Shown one piece after another: positions 9,078-17,906 of a DNA stretch of 64,000 nucleotides. The notes below the pieces were generated by a model. That model saw only the letters and a list, made by a program, of their open reading frames with translations, was not told where the DNA came from and did not search any database. The first letter of the stretch is position 1. Every line of letters starts with the position of its first letter. The translations under genes and the position numbers were made by a program. The stretch comes from Halorubrum sp. CSM-61 (GTDB taxonomy: Archaea > Halobacteriota > Halobacteria > Halobacteriales > Haloferacaceae): NCBI RefSeq assembly GCF_003781945.1, contig NZ_RJJW01000003.1, forward strand, positions 196,260 through 260,259, given 5' to 3'.

Positions 9078-9920
9078 CTACTCGACGACGCCGTCGTCGG
9101 TGATCACGGTGTCGATCATGCCGATCGGGGTCGCGTCGTAGCTCGGGTTCTCGATCGTCACGCCCTCGACGGGCTCGCGCATCACCTCGACCGCGTCACG
9201 GAACTCGTTTTCGAACCGGAACTCCTCGATCTGCTTCGCGCCGGAGCCGACCGCGGTCACCGGCACGCCGAGCTCGCGCGCGGTGACGACGAGCGGGAAC
9301 GTCCCGACGCGGTTGTAGTACGTGCCGCCGGTCATGCAGGTGATCCCGAGGAGCACGCGGTCGCAGTCGCGGAGGGCGTATCCCATCGCGCTGTCGACCA
9401 CCATCCGGGTGTCGACCCGCGCCATGCCGGCGAGCGCGCGGGCGGTCTTCCGGCCGAGAGTGCGCGGGCGCGCCTCGGTGACGTACACCGTCAGGTGGGC
9501 GCCGTCGCGGGCCGCGTTCTCGATCGACTCCAGCACGGTCGTCGAGTAGTCGTGGACCAGGAGGGTGTCGCCGTCCTCGATGCGCTCGGCCGCGTTGGCG
9601 GCGGCCTCGCCCTTCGCCGTCTCGATGTCGTCGACGACGCGGGCGATGGTCTCTTCGAGCCGCTGTTTGCCGCCCTCGACGCTCGTCGCCTCGCCGACGA
9701 TGGAGCGCTCGACCTCGCGCATCGCGTTGTGGAGCGCGGCGTGGGAGGGGTTCGACCGGCGCAACACCCCCGCGTTGTGTTCGAGGTCGCGCTCGAACTC
9801 GTCGACCGTCCTGTACTCGCGGTCGAGCAGGTCCGCGAGCGACCGCGTCGCCTTCACGGCCACCGCCGACGTGCTGTGGGTCCGCATCGCCCGAATTTCG
9901 GCGACCGTCTCGTCGATCAT
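9078..9920 (-). CDS. eIF2B/R15P-isomerase-like protein lacking the isomerase catalytic residues
   Basis: 280 residues. I used the ATG at 9920 because the frame further upstream runs into repeat copy 2. The fold is that of eIF2B alpha/beta/delta: an N-terminal helical domain, then TVYVTEARPRTLGRK and VTAVGSGAKQIE. Against the true R15P isomerase at 19088 in this window, the catalytic Cys (HCHST) is replaced (HDYST) and the catalytic Asp (GADSI) is replaced by Thr (GITCM). It is therefore unlikely to be an R15P isomerase. Haloarchaeal annotation usually calls it translation initiation factor eIF2B-like; its real role is open. Confidence 0.75.
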   Translation of the reverse strand: MIDETVAEIRAMRTHSTSAVAVKATRSLADLLDREYRTVDEFERDLEHNAGVLRRSNPSHAALHNAMREVERSIVGEATSVEGGKQRLEETIARVVDDIETAKGEAAANAAERIEDGDTLLVHDYSTTVLESIENAARDGAHLTVYVTEARPRTLGRKTARALAGMARVDTRMVVDSAMGYALRDCDRVLLGITCMTGGTYYNRVGTFPLVVTARELGVPVTAVGSGAKQIEEFRFENEFRDAVEVMREPVEGVTIENPSYDATPIGMIDTVITDDGVVE

Positions 9921-10025
9921 ACCGGAGAGTGGTCGCCCCAATTCAAAGGGGTTCCGGGGTCTCGTCGGATCGCTGAAGCGTGACTCCGATCGGCCGAAAC
10001 GCCGGTGGCACAACGCGTCCATCTG

Positions 10026-10336
10026 CGGTGGCGCGCGCCTCCGAGTGGCCGACAGGCCACGAGGAGCGCCGCGCGAGGGAGTCGGGCGGCCGGAGCGAAG
10101 CGGAGGGCGCCCGACGAGGTTGGGGAGGCGTGAGGCTGCGGTGCTGTGCGGTCGGGTGGGACTCAAAGGGGCAGTCGCGAGGACGAAGCACGACGACGGA
10201 AGCACCGCAGCGAGGGAGCGCCAGCGACCGAGCGAGGAGCGCAGCAAAGCGCGCGAGTCGTCGCGGCTGGGGCTTTGGAGGCGTTCACCGCCGATCCAGT
10301 ATCAACCACTTATAAGCGAGCGGCTGGGACTTCGGA
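10026..10336 (-). repeat. dispersed structured element, copy 2
   Basis: Minus-strand copy between the eIF2B-like gene and rpoF. Box CTCCAAAGCCCC is at about 10264-10279 and CCCCTTTGAGTCCC at about 10158-10172. Stem 1 is 10174-10184 with 10257-10267 (imperfect). Stem 2 is 10081-10088 with 10108-10115. Stem 3 is 10031-10074, with an inner arm GTGGCC at 10045 pairing with GGCCAC at 10055 and the same GA/GA internal step seen in other copies. Upstream on the minus strand a CTTATAAG box and a second, degenerate copy of the CCCAGCC unit are present. No protein-coding look. Confidence 0.8.
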
Positions 10337-10408
10337 AGCGTACTCTACAGAGTAAGCGTCAGCGACGTATCGAACGAAACGCGAAACGAAAAGACGGTCA
10401 GATGCGTA

Positions 10409-10765
10409 TCAGGCGTACTTCGCGACGACGTTCAGCACGTCGTCGAGCTCGTCGCCGTCGAGCGAGTAGCGCTCCTGTGCGAACACCGAACGAAGCTCGG
10501 TGCGGTCCTCGGGCAGCAGGTCCGCGATCTTCACCGCGGTCGGCACGTCGATCTGGTCGAGCTCGGTCAGCTCCTCGACCAGCTCCCGAGACTCCTCGGC
10601 GTCGAGGTGAGCGAAGCGGTTGACGTGCTCGATCGCGCGGGCGAGCTCGTAGCGCAGGTCGCGGTCCTCGTCGTCCGCGCGCTCCGCCTCGATGTCCACG
10701 AGGATCTCCTTCGCCTCGGAGGTGGTGACGTACTCCTCGTCGATCTTCTCTTTGAAGATGGTCAT
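10409..10765 (-). CDS. rpoF: DNA-directed RNA polymerase subunit Rpo4 (F)
   Basis: 118 residues, the Rpb4/RpoF length. It begins MTIFKEKIDEEYVTTSEAKEIL and ends with the HRDC-like helical bundle LPEDRTELRSVFAQERYSL. With Rpo7 it forms the stalk of RNA polymerase, which helps open-complex formation and termination. It lies six bases downstream of the L21e gene on the same strand, an arrangement conserved in archaea (rpl21e-rpoF), so the two form an operon. Confidence 0.92.
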   Translation of the reverse strand: MTIFKEKIDEEYVTTSEAKEILVDIEAERADDEDRDLRYELARAIEHVNRFAHLDAEESRELVEELTELDQIDVPTAVKIADLLPEDRTELRSVFAQERYSLDGDELDDVLNVVAKYA

Positions 10766-10771
10766 TGCGGT

Positions 10772-11065
10772 TCAGTTCTGCTGCGCGCTCATGTGGGCGG
10801 CGGTGACGACGAGGGTCTTCGTCTTGCCGCCGTCCGGAATCTCGACTTTGAACGCGGCGCCCTGCTTGCCGACCACCGTGCCGGTGCGACCGTCGAAGCG
10901 CGGGTGGAACCGGCCCTTCTGGACGCTCGGGTCGATCTTGAGGTGGACCTGCGACCCCTCGTCGAACTCCTGGATCGCTCGCTGCGGCGGCGACGTGCCG
11001 CGGTCGCGGGGTTTGTTCGAGAGCTTGTCGCGGGTCGCCTTCTGGGGCCCATTGGAACTCGGCAT
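10772..11065 (-). CDS. rpl21e: 50S ribosomal protein L21e
   Basis: 97 residues beginning [20 protein letters not shown] with [13 protein letters not shown], then [24 protein letters not shown], the SH3-like core of L21e. It is a component of the archaeal large ribosomal subunit. It is first in the rpl21e-rpoF operon. A TTTATAAC box at 11093-11100 lies 28 bases upstream of the start on the minus strand. Confidence 0.95.
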   Translation of the reverse strand: MPSSNGPQKATRDKLSNKPRDRGTSPPQRAIQEFDEGSQVHLKIDPSVQKGRFHPRFDGRTGTVVGKQGAAFKVEIPDGGKTKTLVVTAAHMSAQQN

Positions 11066-11092
11066 GGTCTTGGGCGTTCTTCCGCTGCCGCG

Positions 11093-11100
11093 GTTATAAA
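11093..11100 (-). promoter_or_regulatory. TATA box of rpl21e-rpoF
   Basis: Read on the minus strand it is TTTATAAC, 28 bases upstream of the L21e ATG: a standard leaderless promoter. Confidence 0.65.
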
Positions 11101-11219
11101 TGGTGCGTTACGGCGCTCGACCGGGAGCCGGTACCACGGTCGTTCGGAGACCGCCGCGTCGAGCCCGGAGCGCTTCCGCCGCCGACGCACCGCCGGCCGA
11201 GACTACCCCACGCGACTCC

Positions 11220-11233
11220 CCCTTTCGAAAGGG
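11220..11233. promoter_or_regulatory. perfect 14-base palindrome upstream of mptA
   Basis: CCCTTTCGAAAGGG is fully self-complementary and sits 31-44 bases before the mptA ATG, where BRE/TATA or an operator would lie. A dimeric regulator site is possible. Confidence 0.4.
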
Positions 11234-11263
11234 CTAATCCGGTGACTCCCGATCGTATTCGTA

Positions 11264-12193
11264 ATGAGTCACCAGCTGCCGGACGTCCAGGCGTCGGCGC
11301 CCGACGTCTCGGTCGGGCTCTCGCAGGTCGGGGTCACCGGGGTCGAGAAGCTCGTCAAGATCGCTCGCGGCGACAAGCGCCCGATCGTCCTCATGGCGGA
11401 GTTCGAGGTGTTCGTCGACCTCCCGAGCGGTCGCAAGGGGATCGACATGTCGCGGAACCTCGCGACGATCGACGAGATCCTCGAAGAGATCACCCGCGAG
11501 GAGGCGTACCGCGTCGAGGAGGTCTGCGGCGACGCCGCCGAGCGACTCTTAGAGAAGCACGACTACACCACCACCGCCGAGGTGTCGATGTCGGCGGAAC
11601 TGGTCACCCGCGAGGACACGCCGGCGTCCGGGATCGAGACGCAGAGCACGGCGACGATCGTCGCCAGCGCTACCGCGACCGAGGAGGGCACTCGCGAGGA
11701 GATCGGCGCGGAGGTCACCGGCATGACCGTCTGCCCCTGCTCGCAGGGGATGAGCGAGTCCCGCGCCCGCGAGAAGCTCGCCGATCTGGGCGTCGACGAG
11801 GAGACGACCGAGGAGTTCTTGGAGGCCGTCCCGCAGCCGGGCCACTCCCAGCGCGGTCACGCCACCCTGACCGTCACCACCGACGGCCATCCCGACATCG
11901 ACCTCCGGGACCTGATCGACGTCGCCCGCGACTCGATGAGCGCCCGGATCTACAACATGGCGAAACGGCCCGACGAGGACCACATGACCTACGAGGCGCA
12001 CGCCGACGCGAAGTTCGTCGAGGACTGCGTCCGCGCGCTCGCCGAGGGCACCGTCGACGAGTTCGACCACCTCGCGGACGACGCCGTGATCCACATGCGA
12101 CAGTCCAACGACGAGTCGATCCACCAGCACAACGCCCACGCCGAGCGGGAAGTCCGGATGGGCGATCTGCGGGACGAACTGGACGTGGAGTGA
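11264..12193 (+). CDS. mptA: GTP cyclohydrolase MptA (type IV, FolE2-related)
   Basis: 309 residues, full length. It opens with [26 protein letters not shown] and shows the FolE2/MptA features [12 protein letters not shown] (metal-binding Cys) and [12 protein letters not shown] (His). The enzyme makes 7,8-dihydro-D-neopterin 2',3'-cyclic phosphate from GTP, the first step of tetrahydrofolate or methanopterin pterin synthesis in archaea; it needs Fe(II) in characterised members. It is a single plus-strand gene, with a perfect palindrome CCCTTTCGAAAGGG 31 bases upstream. Confidence 0.92.
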   Translation: MSHQLPDVQASAPDVSVGLSQVGVTGVEKLVKIARGDKRPIVLMAEFEVFVDLPSGRKGIDMSRNLATIDEILEEITREEAYRVEEVCGDAAERLLEKHDYTTTAEVSMSAELVTREDTPASGIETQSTATIVASATATEEGTREEIGAEVTGMTVCPCSQGMSESRAREKLADLGVDEETTEEFLEAVPQPGHSQRGHATLTVTTDGHPDIDLRDLIDVARDSMSARIYNMAKRPDEDHMTYEAHADAKFVEDCVRALAEGTVDEFDHLADDAVIHMRQSNDESIHQHNAHAEREVRMGDLRDELDVE

Positions 12194-12224
12194 GCGCGGT
12201 CTAGCCTTTTCTCGTCGGTTCATC

Positions 12225-12790
12225 CTGGTTAACGAGATCCGTTGAACCTTTTCAGACGCTCCCTCGTCCGGAACAACTGGTCGTTGAATGCCGGCTCTTG
12301 AGCGATGGCGGGAGTAGGTATAGCACGGTTCTGGGGTGGCCGTTTATAAGTTATCGAGTGGTGTTGCCAGCGGCTGTTTATAAGCGATCGACCACTCTGC
12401 GGTGAACAGCTTCAAAGCCCCAGCCGCTGCGGGCGGCGCACGCTCGCTGCGCGCCTCACTCGGTCGCTCACGGTGTTCGCTCCCTCGTTGCGGTGCTTAC
12501 GTCGCCTGCGCCGCCCGCAGCGGCTGCCCCTTTGAGTCCCACCCTCCCCGCACCGCAGCCTCACGCCTCCCCAGCCTCGTCGCTGGCGGCTGTCGCCGCC
12601 AGCGACTCCCTCGCGCGTGCTCCTCGCGCCCTGTGGGCGCTCGGAGGCACGCGCCACCGCACATCCATTTATAAGCAATCGTCGTCGTCACTCTCGGTCA
12701 TTTAAATACTCGATCACCGCCACCGATCTGCAATACTCACTCCCGAACTCGCTCACCGTTATTCCTGTGCTAACCACACGCTGACCGGTA
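12225..12790 (+). repeat. dispersed structured element, copy 3 (long form)
   Basis: Intergenic between convergent mptA and the TrmB gene. The 5' part (12225-12400) carries GTTTATAAG boxes near 12343 and 12375. The core has GGTGAAC at 12401, CAAAGCCCC, stem 1 12422-12440 with 12507-12525 (19 pairs without mismatch), CTGCCCCTTTGAGTCCC, a C-rich box, stem 2 12579-12590 with 12595-12606 (12 pairs) and stem 3 12613-12620 with 12647-12654 enclosing 12626-12631 with 12635-12640. TTTATAAGC at 12668 and an AT run (ATTTAAATA near 12701) follow. Similarity to copy 5 extends over the whole interval, including the flanks. Confidence 0.85.
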
Positions 12791-12822
12791 CGCGCCTCTC
12801 GGTGAAGCCGTAACGAGGCAGT

Positions 12823-13629
12823 TCACCCGAACGTCAGCGGCTCCGCCTCTCTCCACTGCGGCTCGAACTGGTCTTTCACGCTCGCCGCGAACTCCGCGTC
12901 CTTCACGTCGATCATCGCGAACGGCTCGTCGCCGGAGAGCGGGTGCGGCACCTCGATACACACCTCTATCCCGTCGAAGACGGAGAAGGTCCCGTCGACA
13001 CCGTCGATCGTGCGCACCTCGAACCCCTCCATGTCCGAGAGCTCGGCGGTGTACCGCCGGCCGACGCTCCGCGGGAGCGCGTCGACCGTCGCCGGCGACA
13101 GCAACACGCGGATCTCGACGCCCCGGTCCAACGCGGCCTCCAGCTCGTCGGTCACTTGCTCGCCGATCGTCCCGAGGTCGAAGCCGGTCGCGGGCGCGCC
13201 GGCGACGACGACCATCCGGCGCTCCGCGGCCGCGATCCGCTCTAGGAGGAGGTCGGTGGCGTCCTCCGCGCCGACGGCCGCGGTCCAGAACTGCCCGTCG
13301 ACGGGCTCGCCCGCGTCGAGCTCCGTCGAGAGGTCGGCGACGACCTCCTCGTACTGCTCCGCCTGGGTCTCCAGCTCCCGCTTCTTCTCCTCTAACAGCC
13401 GGTCGAGCGCGGCGTCGGGCTCCACCGCCGCGTACTTCTTCGGCCGGCTGGCCGCCTGACTCCGGACCAGGTTGTGCTGCTCCAAGCTGTTGAGCACGTC
13501 GTACACCCGCCCCATCGGGACCTCGCTGGCCCGCGAGAGGTCCTTCGCCGTCGTCGGCCCGGTGCGTAAGAGCGCGCGGTACGCGCGGGCCTCGTACTCG
13601 GAGAGCCCGAGGTCGCGGAGAGATGCCAT
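12823..13629 (-). CDS. TrmB-family transcriptional regulator
   Basis: 268 residues from the ATG at 13629, which has a TTTATA box 24-29 bases upstream. The N-terminal winged helix is clear: LRDLGLSEYEARAYRALLRTGPTTAKDLSRASEVPMGRVYDVLNSLEQHNLV (residues 4-55). It is followed by a helical linker (residues 78-105) and a TrmB-type effector domain with RGVEIRVLLSP. TrmB proteins sense sugars or other small molecules and repress or activate transport and central carbon genes. The target cannot be read here; the neighbouring DUF255 gene is divided from it by its own stop and start and is not evidently regulated. Confidence 0.88.
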   Translation of the reverse strand: MASLRDLGLSEYEARAYRALLRTGPTTAKDLSRASEVPMGRVYDVLNSLEQHNLVRSQAASRPKKYAAVEPDAALDRLLEEKKRELETQAEQYEEVVADLSTELDAGEPVDGQFWTAAVGAEDATDLLLERIAAAERRMVVVAGAPATGFDLGTIGEQVTDELEAALDRGVEIRVLLSPATVDALPRSVGRRYTAELSDMEGFEVRTIDGVDGTFSVFDGIEVCIEVPHPLSGDEPFAMIDVKDAEFAASVKDQFEPQWREAEPLTFG

Positions 13630-13652
13630 ACCGTCCGATCCGCCGGCAGCCG

Positions 13653-13658
13653 TATAAA
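13653..13658 (-). promoter_or_regulatory. TATA box of the TrmB-family gene
   Basis: TTTATA on the minus strand, 24-29 bases before the ATG at 13629. It fixes the start choice. Confidence 0.55.
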
Positions 13659-13775
13659 CACGTCGCCGGTTTACACGGAACAGGGGTGGTCGTCGCTTGG
13701 GCGCATCGCCGACCGGATCGGCGAAGATACCCAACCGAAGTACCCAATAGCGAGGAACGCGGCGCGACCGGACCG

Positions 13776-15434
13776 CTACTCGATCGTCTCTGCGACTCGC
13801 GTCATCAACTCGTCAGGTGTTTCCGCGGGCTCGGAGGCGGCGTCTCCCGCGAGCACGACCGCCGACCCCTCGGGCACCGACCGCGGGGCGGGCGCGTCCT
13901 CCCGGTGGGCGTTCGGGACGACGACCTTCTCGTGGTCCGCGACCCGCCACGCGGCGCGGTGGAGGTCGCTCCCGGGCTCGTCGCCGACGACGACCGCGGT
14001 GGTGCCGCGGAGGAGCCGCCCCGCGAGGCTCCCGTACCCCGCGACCTGCACGCTCAGCCGCTCGGTGGCGCCGGCGAACGCCTCGGCGGTCTCGCGGGCG
14101 ACCGTCTCGTAGCGCTCCTCGCCGGTCAGCGCCGCCAGGTCGAGCAGCGCGGTCGCCATCTCCACGTTGCCGTCGAGCGGGCGGAAGGGGCGGTCGAGCA
14201 GCCCCGCGCCCGACCGCGGCCCGTCGACGAAGGAGCCGTCGACGCGGAGCCGATCGATCGCTCGGTCCGCGACCGCGCGGGCGACGCCCGCGCCATCGCC
14301 CAGCACGCCGGCGGCGCGGGTGTACGCGCTCACGACGCGCGCGACGTCGGCGAGCAGGTCCGACTCGCCGACCTCGTCGCTCCCGCGGTAGCGGGTCACT
14401 TCCCCGGTGTCGACGTCGATCAGGTCGCGTTCGAGCCCGTCGAGGACCCGCTCGGCGTACTCGCGCGCGCGCTCGTCGTCGGTGTAGGCGGCCACCGCGA
14501 GCAGCGCGTCGGCCGCGAGCGCGTTCCCGCCCGCGAAGACGGTCAGGTCCCGACGGGGGGCGTCCAGCTCCTCGCGGTCCGCGGCGGAGGCGGCGTAGTA
14601 GGCGCGCCCGAGCCCGGGGCCGAGGCTCCCCCCGACGCCGTAGCCGGTCCAGAGGTCGTCGGTGAGGAACTCCACCGCGTCGGTCGCGGGATCGAGGTAC
14701 GCCTCGTCGCCGGTGTAGAGGTAGGCGTTCGCGAACGCCCGGGTGACGGCCGCGTTCGTGTCGATCGGCTTCTCGTAGGCCACGTCGCCCCAGTCGTGCG
14801 TCCCCGCGAACCGGAAGAAGCCGCCGGCGACGTCGTCGGCGAGGTGGTCGCGCACCGCGTCGAGCGTCCGGAGGGCGCGGTCGCGGTCGCGCTTCAGCGC
14901 GAACTCGACGGTGCGGGGAAGCGGGAACTTCGCGTCCGACCCCCAGCCGGCGTACTCCTCGTCGTACTTCGCCTCGATCTGGCCGGCGAGGTGGCTCTCG
15001 ATCGCGTCCGTCACCTCCCCGCTCGGCGGGAGGTCGGCGTCGAGCGCGCGCGGGACCCGACCCGCGTCTCGACCCTTGTCGGCCCACATCTGTCGGACCG
15101 ACTCGAGCACCTGCCGCATCCCGTCCACGTCGAGGTACCCCGCGCCGGTGAGCAGCTCTCCCTCCGGCGTGAGGAAGGCGGTCGTCGGGAACCCGCCCAT
15201 GTTGTACCGCTCGCGCACCCGCGGGTGGCGGTCGACGTCGACGCGGACCGGGACGAACCCCTCGTTGACGTTGGCGGCGATCCGCGGCTCCGCGTAGGTG
15301 ATCGCGTCCATCTCGTGACAGCCCTCACACCACGTGGCGGACAGCGACAGGAGGACCGGGCAGTCCCGCTCGTCGGCCTCGGCGAAGGCCTCGGCGCCCC
15401 AGTCGCGCCACTCGACGTGCGTCTCGTCGGTCAT
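13776..15434 (-). CDS. DUF255 thioredoxin-like protein (YyaL/SPATA20-type N-terminal half)
   Basis: 552 residues. The first 110 residues form a thioredoxin fold with WCEGCHEM as the active-site CxxC and YNMGGFPTTAFLTPEG with the cis-proline. The rest is an (alpha/alpha)6-like helical domain (AGWGSDAKFPLPRTVEF, GGFFRFAGTHDWGDVAYEKPI, TRAFANAYLYTGD) as in YyaL/SPATA20 proteins. That larger family runs near 700 residues, so this is the shorter haloarchaeal form. A thiol-disulfide or carbohydrate-related role is family speculation. The gene is alone on the minus strand. Confidence 0.85.
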   Translation of the reverse strand: MTDETHVEWRDWGAEAFAEADERDCPVLLSLSATWCEGCHEMDAITYAEPRIAANVNEGFVPVRVDVDRHPRVRERYNMGGFPTTAFLTPEGELLTGAGYLDVDGMRQVLESVRQMWADKGRDAGRVPRALDADLPPSGEVTDAIESHLAGQIEAKYDEEYAGWGSDAKFPLPRTVEFALKRDRDRALRTLDAVRDHLADDVAGGFFRFAGTHDWGDVAYEKPIDTNAAVTRAFANAYLYTGDEAYLDPATDAVEFLTDDLWTGYGVGGSLGPGLGRAYYAASAADREELDAPRRDLTVFAGGNALAADALLAVAAYTDDERAREYAERVLDGLERDLIDVDTGEVTRYRGSDEVGESDLLADVARVVSAYTRAAGVLGDGAGVARAVADRAIDRLRVDGSFVDGPRSGAGLLDRPFRPLDGNVEMATALLDLAALTGEERYETVARETAEAFAGATERLSVQVAGYGSLAGRLLRGTTAVVVGDEPGSDLHRAAWRVADHEKVVVPNAHREDAPAPRSVPEGSAVVLAGDAASEPAETPDELMTRVAETIE

Positions 15435-15557
15435 ACCGGTAGTCGGGTCGGGCGGTGGGTAAGCGCTTCGAGAGCGGTCAGGGAGGAAGCAAAAGGACCG
15501 AGAGGGAGGGAGTCTTCGGCCGTCGATCGCGACGCGATTCGGGGGCTTGCGGCGGCC

Positions 15558-15779
15558 TCACCGCTTGTAGTCGTGGCCGAGCGCGAGCGCGAGGGCGTTC
15601 GCGAACAGCAGGCCGACGAACAGCAGACCGGGAGTGCCTTCGAGCCCCATGTAGAGGAGCACGGGGTAGGCGGCCGGGATGGCGATCGCCGCCCAGAAGG
15701 CGGCGGCCTTCATCGTGCCGGTCATCAGCCCGGTCACCTGTCGGCCGGAAGCGAGGCGCGTGGGCGCGGGGATGGACAT
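15558..15779 (-). CDS. small two-helix membrane protein, unknown
   Basis: 73 residues from the ATG at 15779. After about 20 polar residues come two hydrophobic stretches, AAAFWAAIAIPAAYPVLLYMG (about 25-45) and TPGLLFVGLLFANALALALG (about 49-68), ending HDYKR on the presumed cytoplasmic side. The compact two-helix design and a start shared by no other strong frame support a real gene. I know no function. It lies upstream of and on the same strand as the DUF255 gene, 123 bases away. Confidence 0.65.
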   Translation of the reverse strand: MSIPAPTRLASGRQVTGLMTGTMKAAAFWAAIAIPAAYPVLLYMGLEGTPGLLFVGLLFANALALALGHDYKR

Positions 15780-16126
15780 GGATACTCCCGACTACCACCG
15801 GTATCCACATATAGCCCGCAGAGGGTTCGGACCATTTCACCGACCCCCGGCGACGTTTTAAAACGCTCTCAGATCCGCTCTAATACTTCATCGATTTCTC
15901 TCACGCTTTTTCGGATATCAACGACGATCGTCGAGGAGTCGGTTCGATCGCGGCGAGACGAGGGCGATGCCGGCGCTCGATCGGATTGCGCTCGATCGGA
16001 TCGCGTTCGATCGGAGACGGTGCCCGACCCGAGCCCCGGTCGACCGGAGACCGCACCGGCGTGACACAGAGAGGTCTTTGCGTCTACGGGAAGCCCTTAT
16101 GTGGGGCCGTCGTAGCCACGCCCGAC

Positions 16127-17332
16127 ATGACCGAACTCACGCGCCGAACGGCGATATACGGCATCGGGACGGGCGGCGTCGCCGCGCTCGCCGGCTGTAC
16201 CGACGGGACCGATCCCGGAGACGGCGGCGACGGGAGCGACGGGAGCGACGGCGGAACCGGCAACGGGACCGACGGCGGAACCGGCAACGGGACCGACGGC
16301 GGCGACGGCGGCGACGGCGTCACCGACACGGCGGTCCGACAGGCCGGCGACGCCCTCTCGGGACCCGCGTGGGACCGCGAGTCGCGGCGCGGCTTCTGTG
16401 TGCTGTTCACCGCGGAGGACGAGACCCGGTGGCTGTTCGACGACGCCCCCGCGGAGGTGGGGGAGTTCGTCGAGGCGACCGACTTCGACGAGTCCGTGCT
16501 CGCGTACGTCGAGTCGGTCGGCCCGACAACCTGCCACGACCGGATCGCGTTCGACGACGTCGGCGTCGAGGACGGGACGCTCGTCGCGAGCGCGACCGTC
16601 GAGAGCACCGCCGCGGACGAGGAGGCGTGCGGCGAGGCGATCACCTTCTCCGGCGCGCTGCTCCGGGTCACCGCCGATCCCCTGCCCGACGCGCTCCGGC
16701 TCTCGCTGACGGACGGCTGGGGCGAGACCGCGGAGCTGACCGGCGAGGAGGGGATCCGCGACCCGGAGGCGCTGCCCGGCGGCGTCCGCCCGGACGGCGA
16801 CCCCCCGAACGTCCCCGCCTCGTTCGAGTGCGAGACGGAGGGGTTCGAGCGGCACCCGCAGTGGTACGAGGGCGAGGTCAACTGGGGCGGCGGCGGGGGC
16901 GCGGGCAGCGACGCGGGCGGCGACGGACCGCTCGCGCTCCGAGCCGTAATTCCCGGGGACGACGACCCCGCCTCCGAGCAGATGGCGATCGGCCGCGGAA
17001 CTCGCTTCAGGATCGAACTGACGAACGTCTCGAGACGCCTGGCCTACGTCGGCAACCAGGGGAAGTACAACCTCGAACTGCGGACCGAGGCCGGATGGAC
17101 CGAGATCCGCGGCGGCGGCGAGGGCGCCACGTTCGAGTACACCGACGAGGCGCTCGTCGTTCGACCGGGCGAGACGCTCACCTGGGAGTTCGAGATGACC
17201 GAGTCCGGCCTCGTCGCGGACGGTCCCCACGCCGACGCCCTCCGGGTCTGTCCCGACTTGGTGCCGGGTCGCTACCGGTTCGTCTTCTTCGGCGCCGCCG
17301 ACATCGCGATCGCGTTCGACTACGTCGGGTAG
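16127..17332 (+). CDS. Tat-exported lipoprotein with a Gly/Asp/Thr-rich linker, function unknown
   Basis: 401 residues from the ATG at 16127. The signal MTELTRRTAIYGIGTGGVAALAGC has twin arginines and a lipobox, so a Tat-exported, lipid-anchored protein facing the outside is expected. Residues 24-64 are a linker with repeated GNGTDGG. Two globular parts follow; the last 130 residues (FRIELTNVSRRLAYVGNQ, ALRVCPDLVPGRYRFVFFG) form a beta-rich domain. The same ending RVCPPLGAGTYRFVYWG occurs in the lipoprotein at 31071, so the two are paralogues. Both genes abut copies of the dispersed element. Confidence 0.75.
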   Translation: MTELTRRTAIYGIGTGGVAALAGCTDGTDPGDGGDGSDGSDGGTGNGTDGGTGNGTDGGDGGDGVTDTAVRQAGDALSGPAWDRESRRGFCVLFTAEDETRWLFDDAPAEVGEFVEATDFDESVLAYVESVGPTTCHDRIAFDDVGVEDGTLVASATVESTAADEEACGEAITFSGALLRVTADPLPDALRLSLTDGWGETAELTGEEGIRDPEALPGGVRPDGDPPNVPASFECETEGFERHPQWYEGEVNWGGGGGAGSDAGGDGPLALRAVIPGDDDPASEQMAIGRGTRFRIELTNVSRRLAYVGNQGKYNLELRTEAGWTEIRGGGEGATFEYTDEALVVRPGETLTWEFEMTESGLVADGPHADALRVCPDLVPGRYRFVFFGAADIAIAFDYVG

Positions 17333-17335
17333 CGG

Positions 17336-17893
17336 GATCGGATATATCGATACGGTGGTTCAGTCGTTTAGAAGTGATCGAGTGGCGTCGCTGGCGGCTA
17401 TCCACAAGTGAAAGGCGGTGCCGTGGAGGGGGGCCTCCAAAGCCCCAGTCGCTCGCTTATAAATGGTTGCTGATAAACCGTCGGTGAACCTCTCCAAAGC
17501 CCCAGCCGCGAGGACTCGCGCACCTCGCTGTGCTCCTCAGTCGCTCACTTCGTTCGCTCCCTGCGGTGCTTGCGTCGGTGTGCTTCGTCCTCGCGGCTGC
17601 CCCTTTGAGTCCCCCCGACCGCACCACCGGAAGACGTTCCTGCTCGCTTCGCTGCGCGGGCTGCGACTTCCGTACTCCCGCTCGCTCCCGGTGGTCGCTC
17701 GCGGGACCGCAACCGCGCCTCACACCTCCCCAGCCTCGTCGGTCGGCCGGAGAAACGCGGAGGCCGACCGACTCCAGCGAGGGACCTTCGGTCCCTCTGG
17801 CAGTCGGACGAAGCCCGACGACCTCGCGCATGCTGGCTCGCGGCCGCCGCACTGCTCTTTATAAGCGATCGTCGCTGTCGCTCGTAGCACGTT
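17336..17893 (+). repeat. dispersed structured element, copy 4 (longest core)
   Basis: Between convergent genes ending at 17332 and 17907. Two CTCCAAAGCCCCAG units occur (17435 and 17492). The second starts stem 1, 17504-17515 with 17587-17598 (12 pairs), extended by GCGCACC with GGTGTGC. The box CTGCCCCTTTGAGTCCC follows, then about 110 extra bases with further hairpins absent from other copies, the C-rich box, stem 2 17738-17748 with 17762-17772 (11 pairs) and GGGACC/GGTCCC at 17780-17794. The stem 3 region is degenerate. TTTATAAGCGATCG at 17857 closes it, as in copy 5. Confidence 0.82.
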
Positions 17894-17906
17894 CACCAGC
17901 GCCGTC

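Noticed and set aside
12402-12705. Short frames across dispersed element copy 3
   Set aside because: Frames differ between copies and the DNA changes to keep pairing, not protein.
13623-16064. 813-codon plus-strand frame antisense to the DUF255 gene
   Set aside because: Shadow of the real gene on the other strand; basic and low-complexity peptide.
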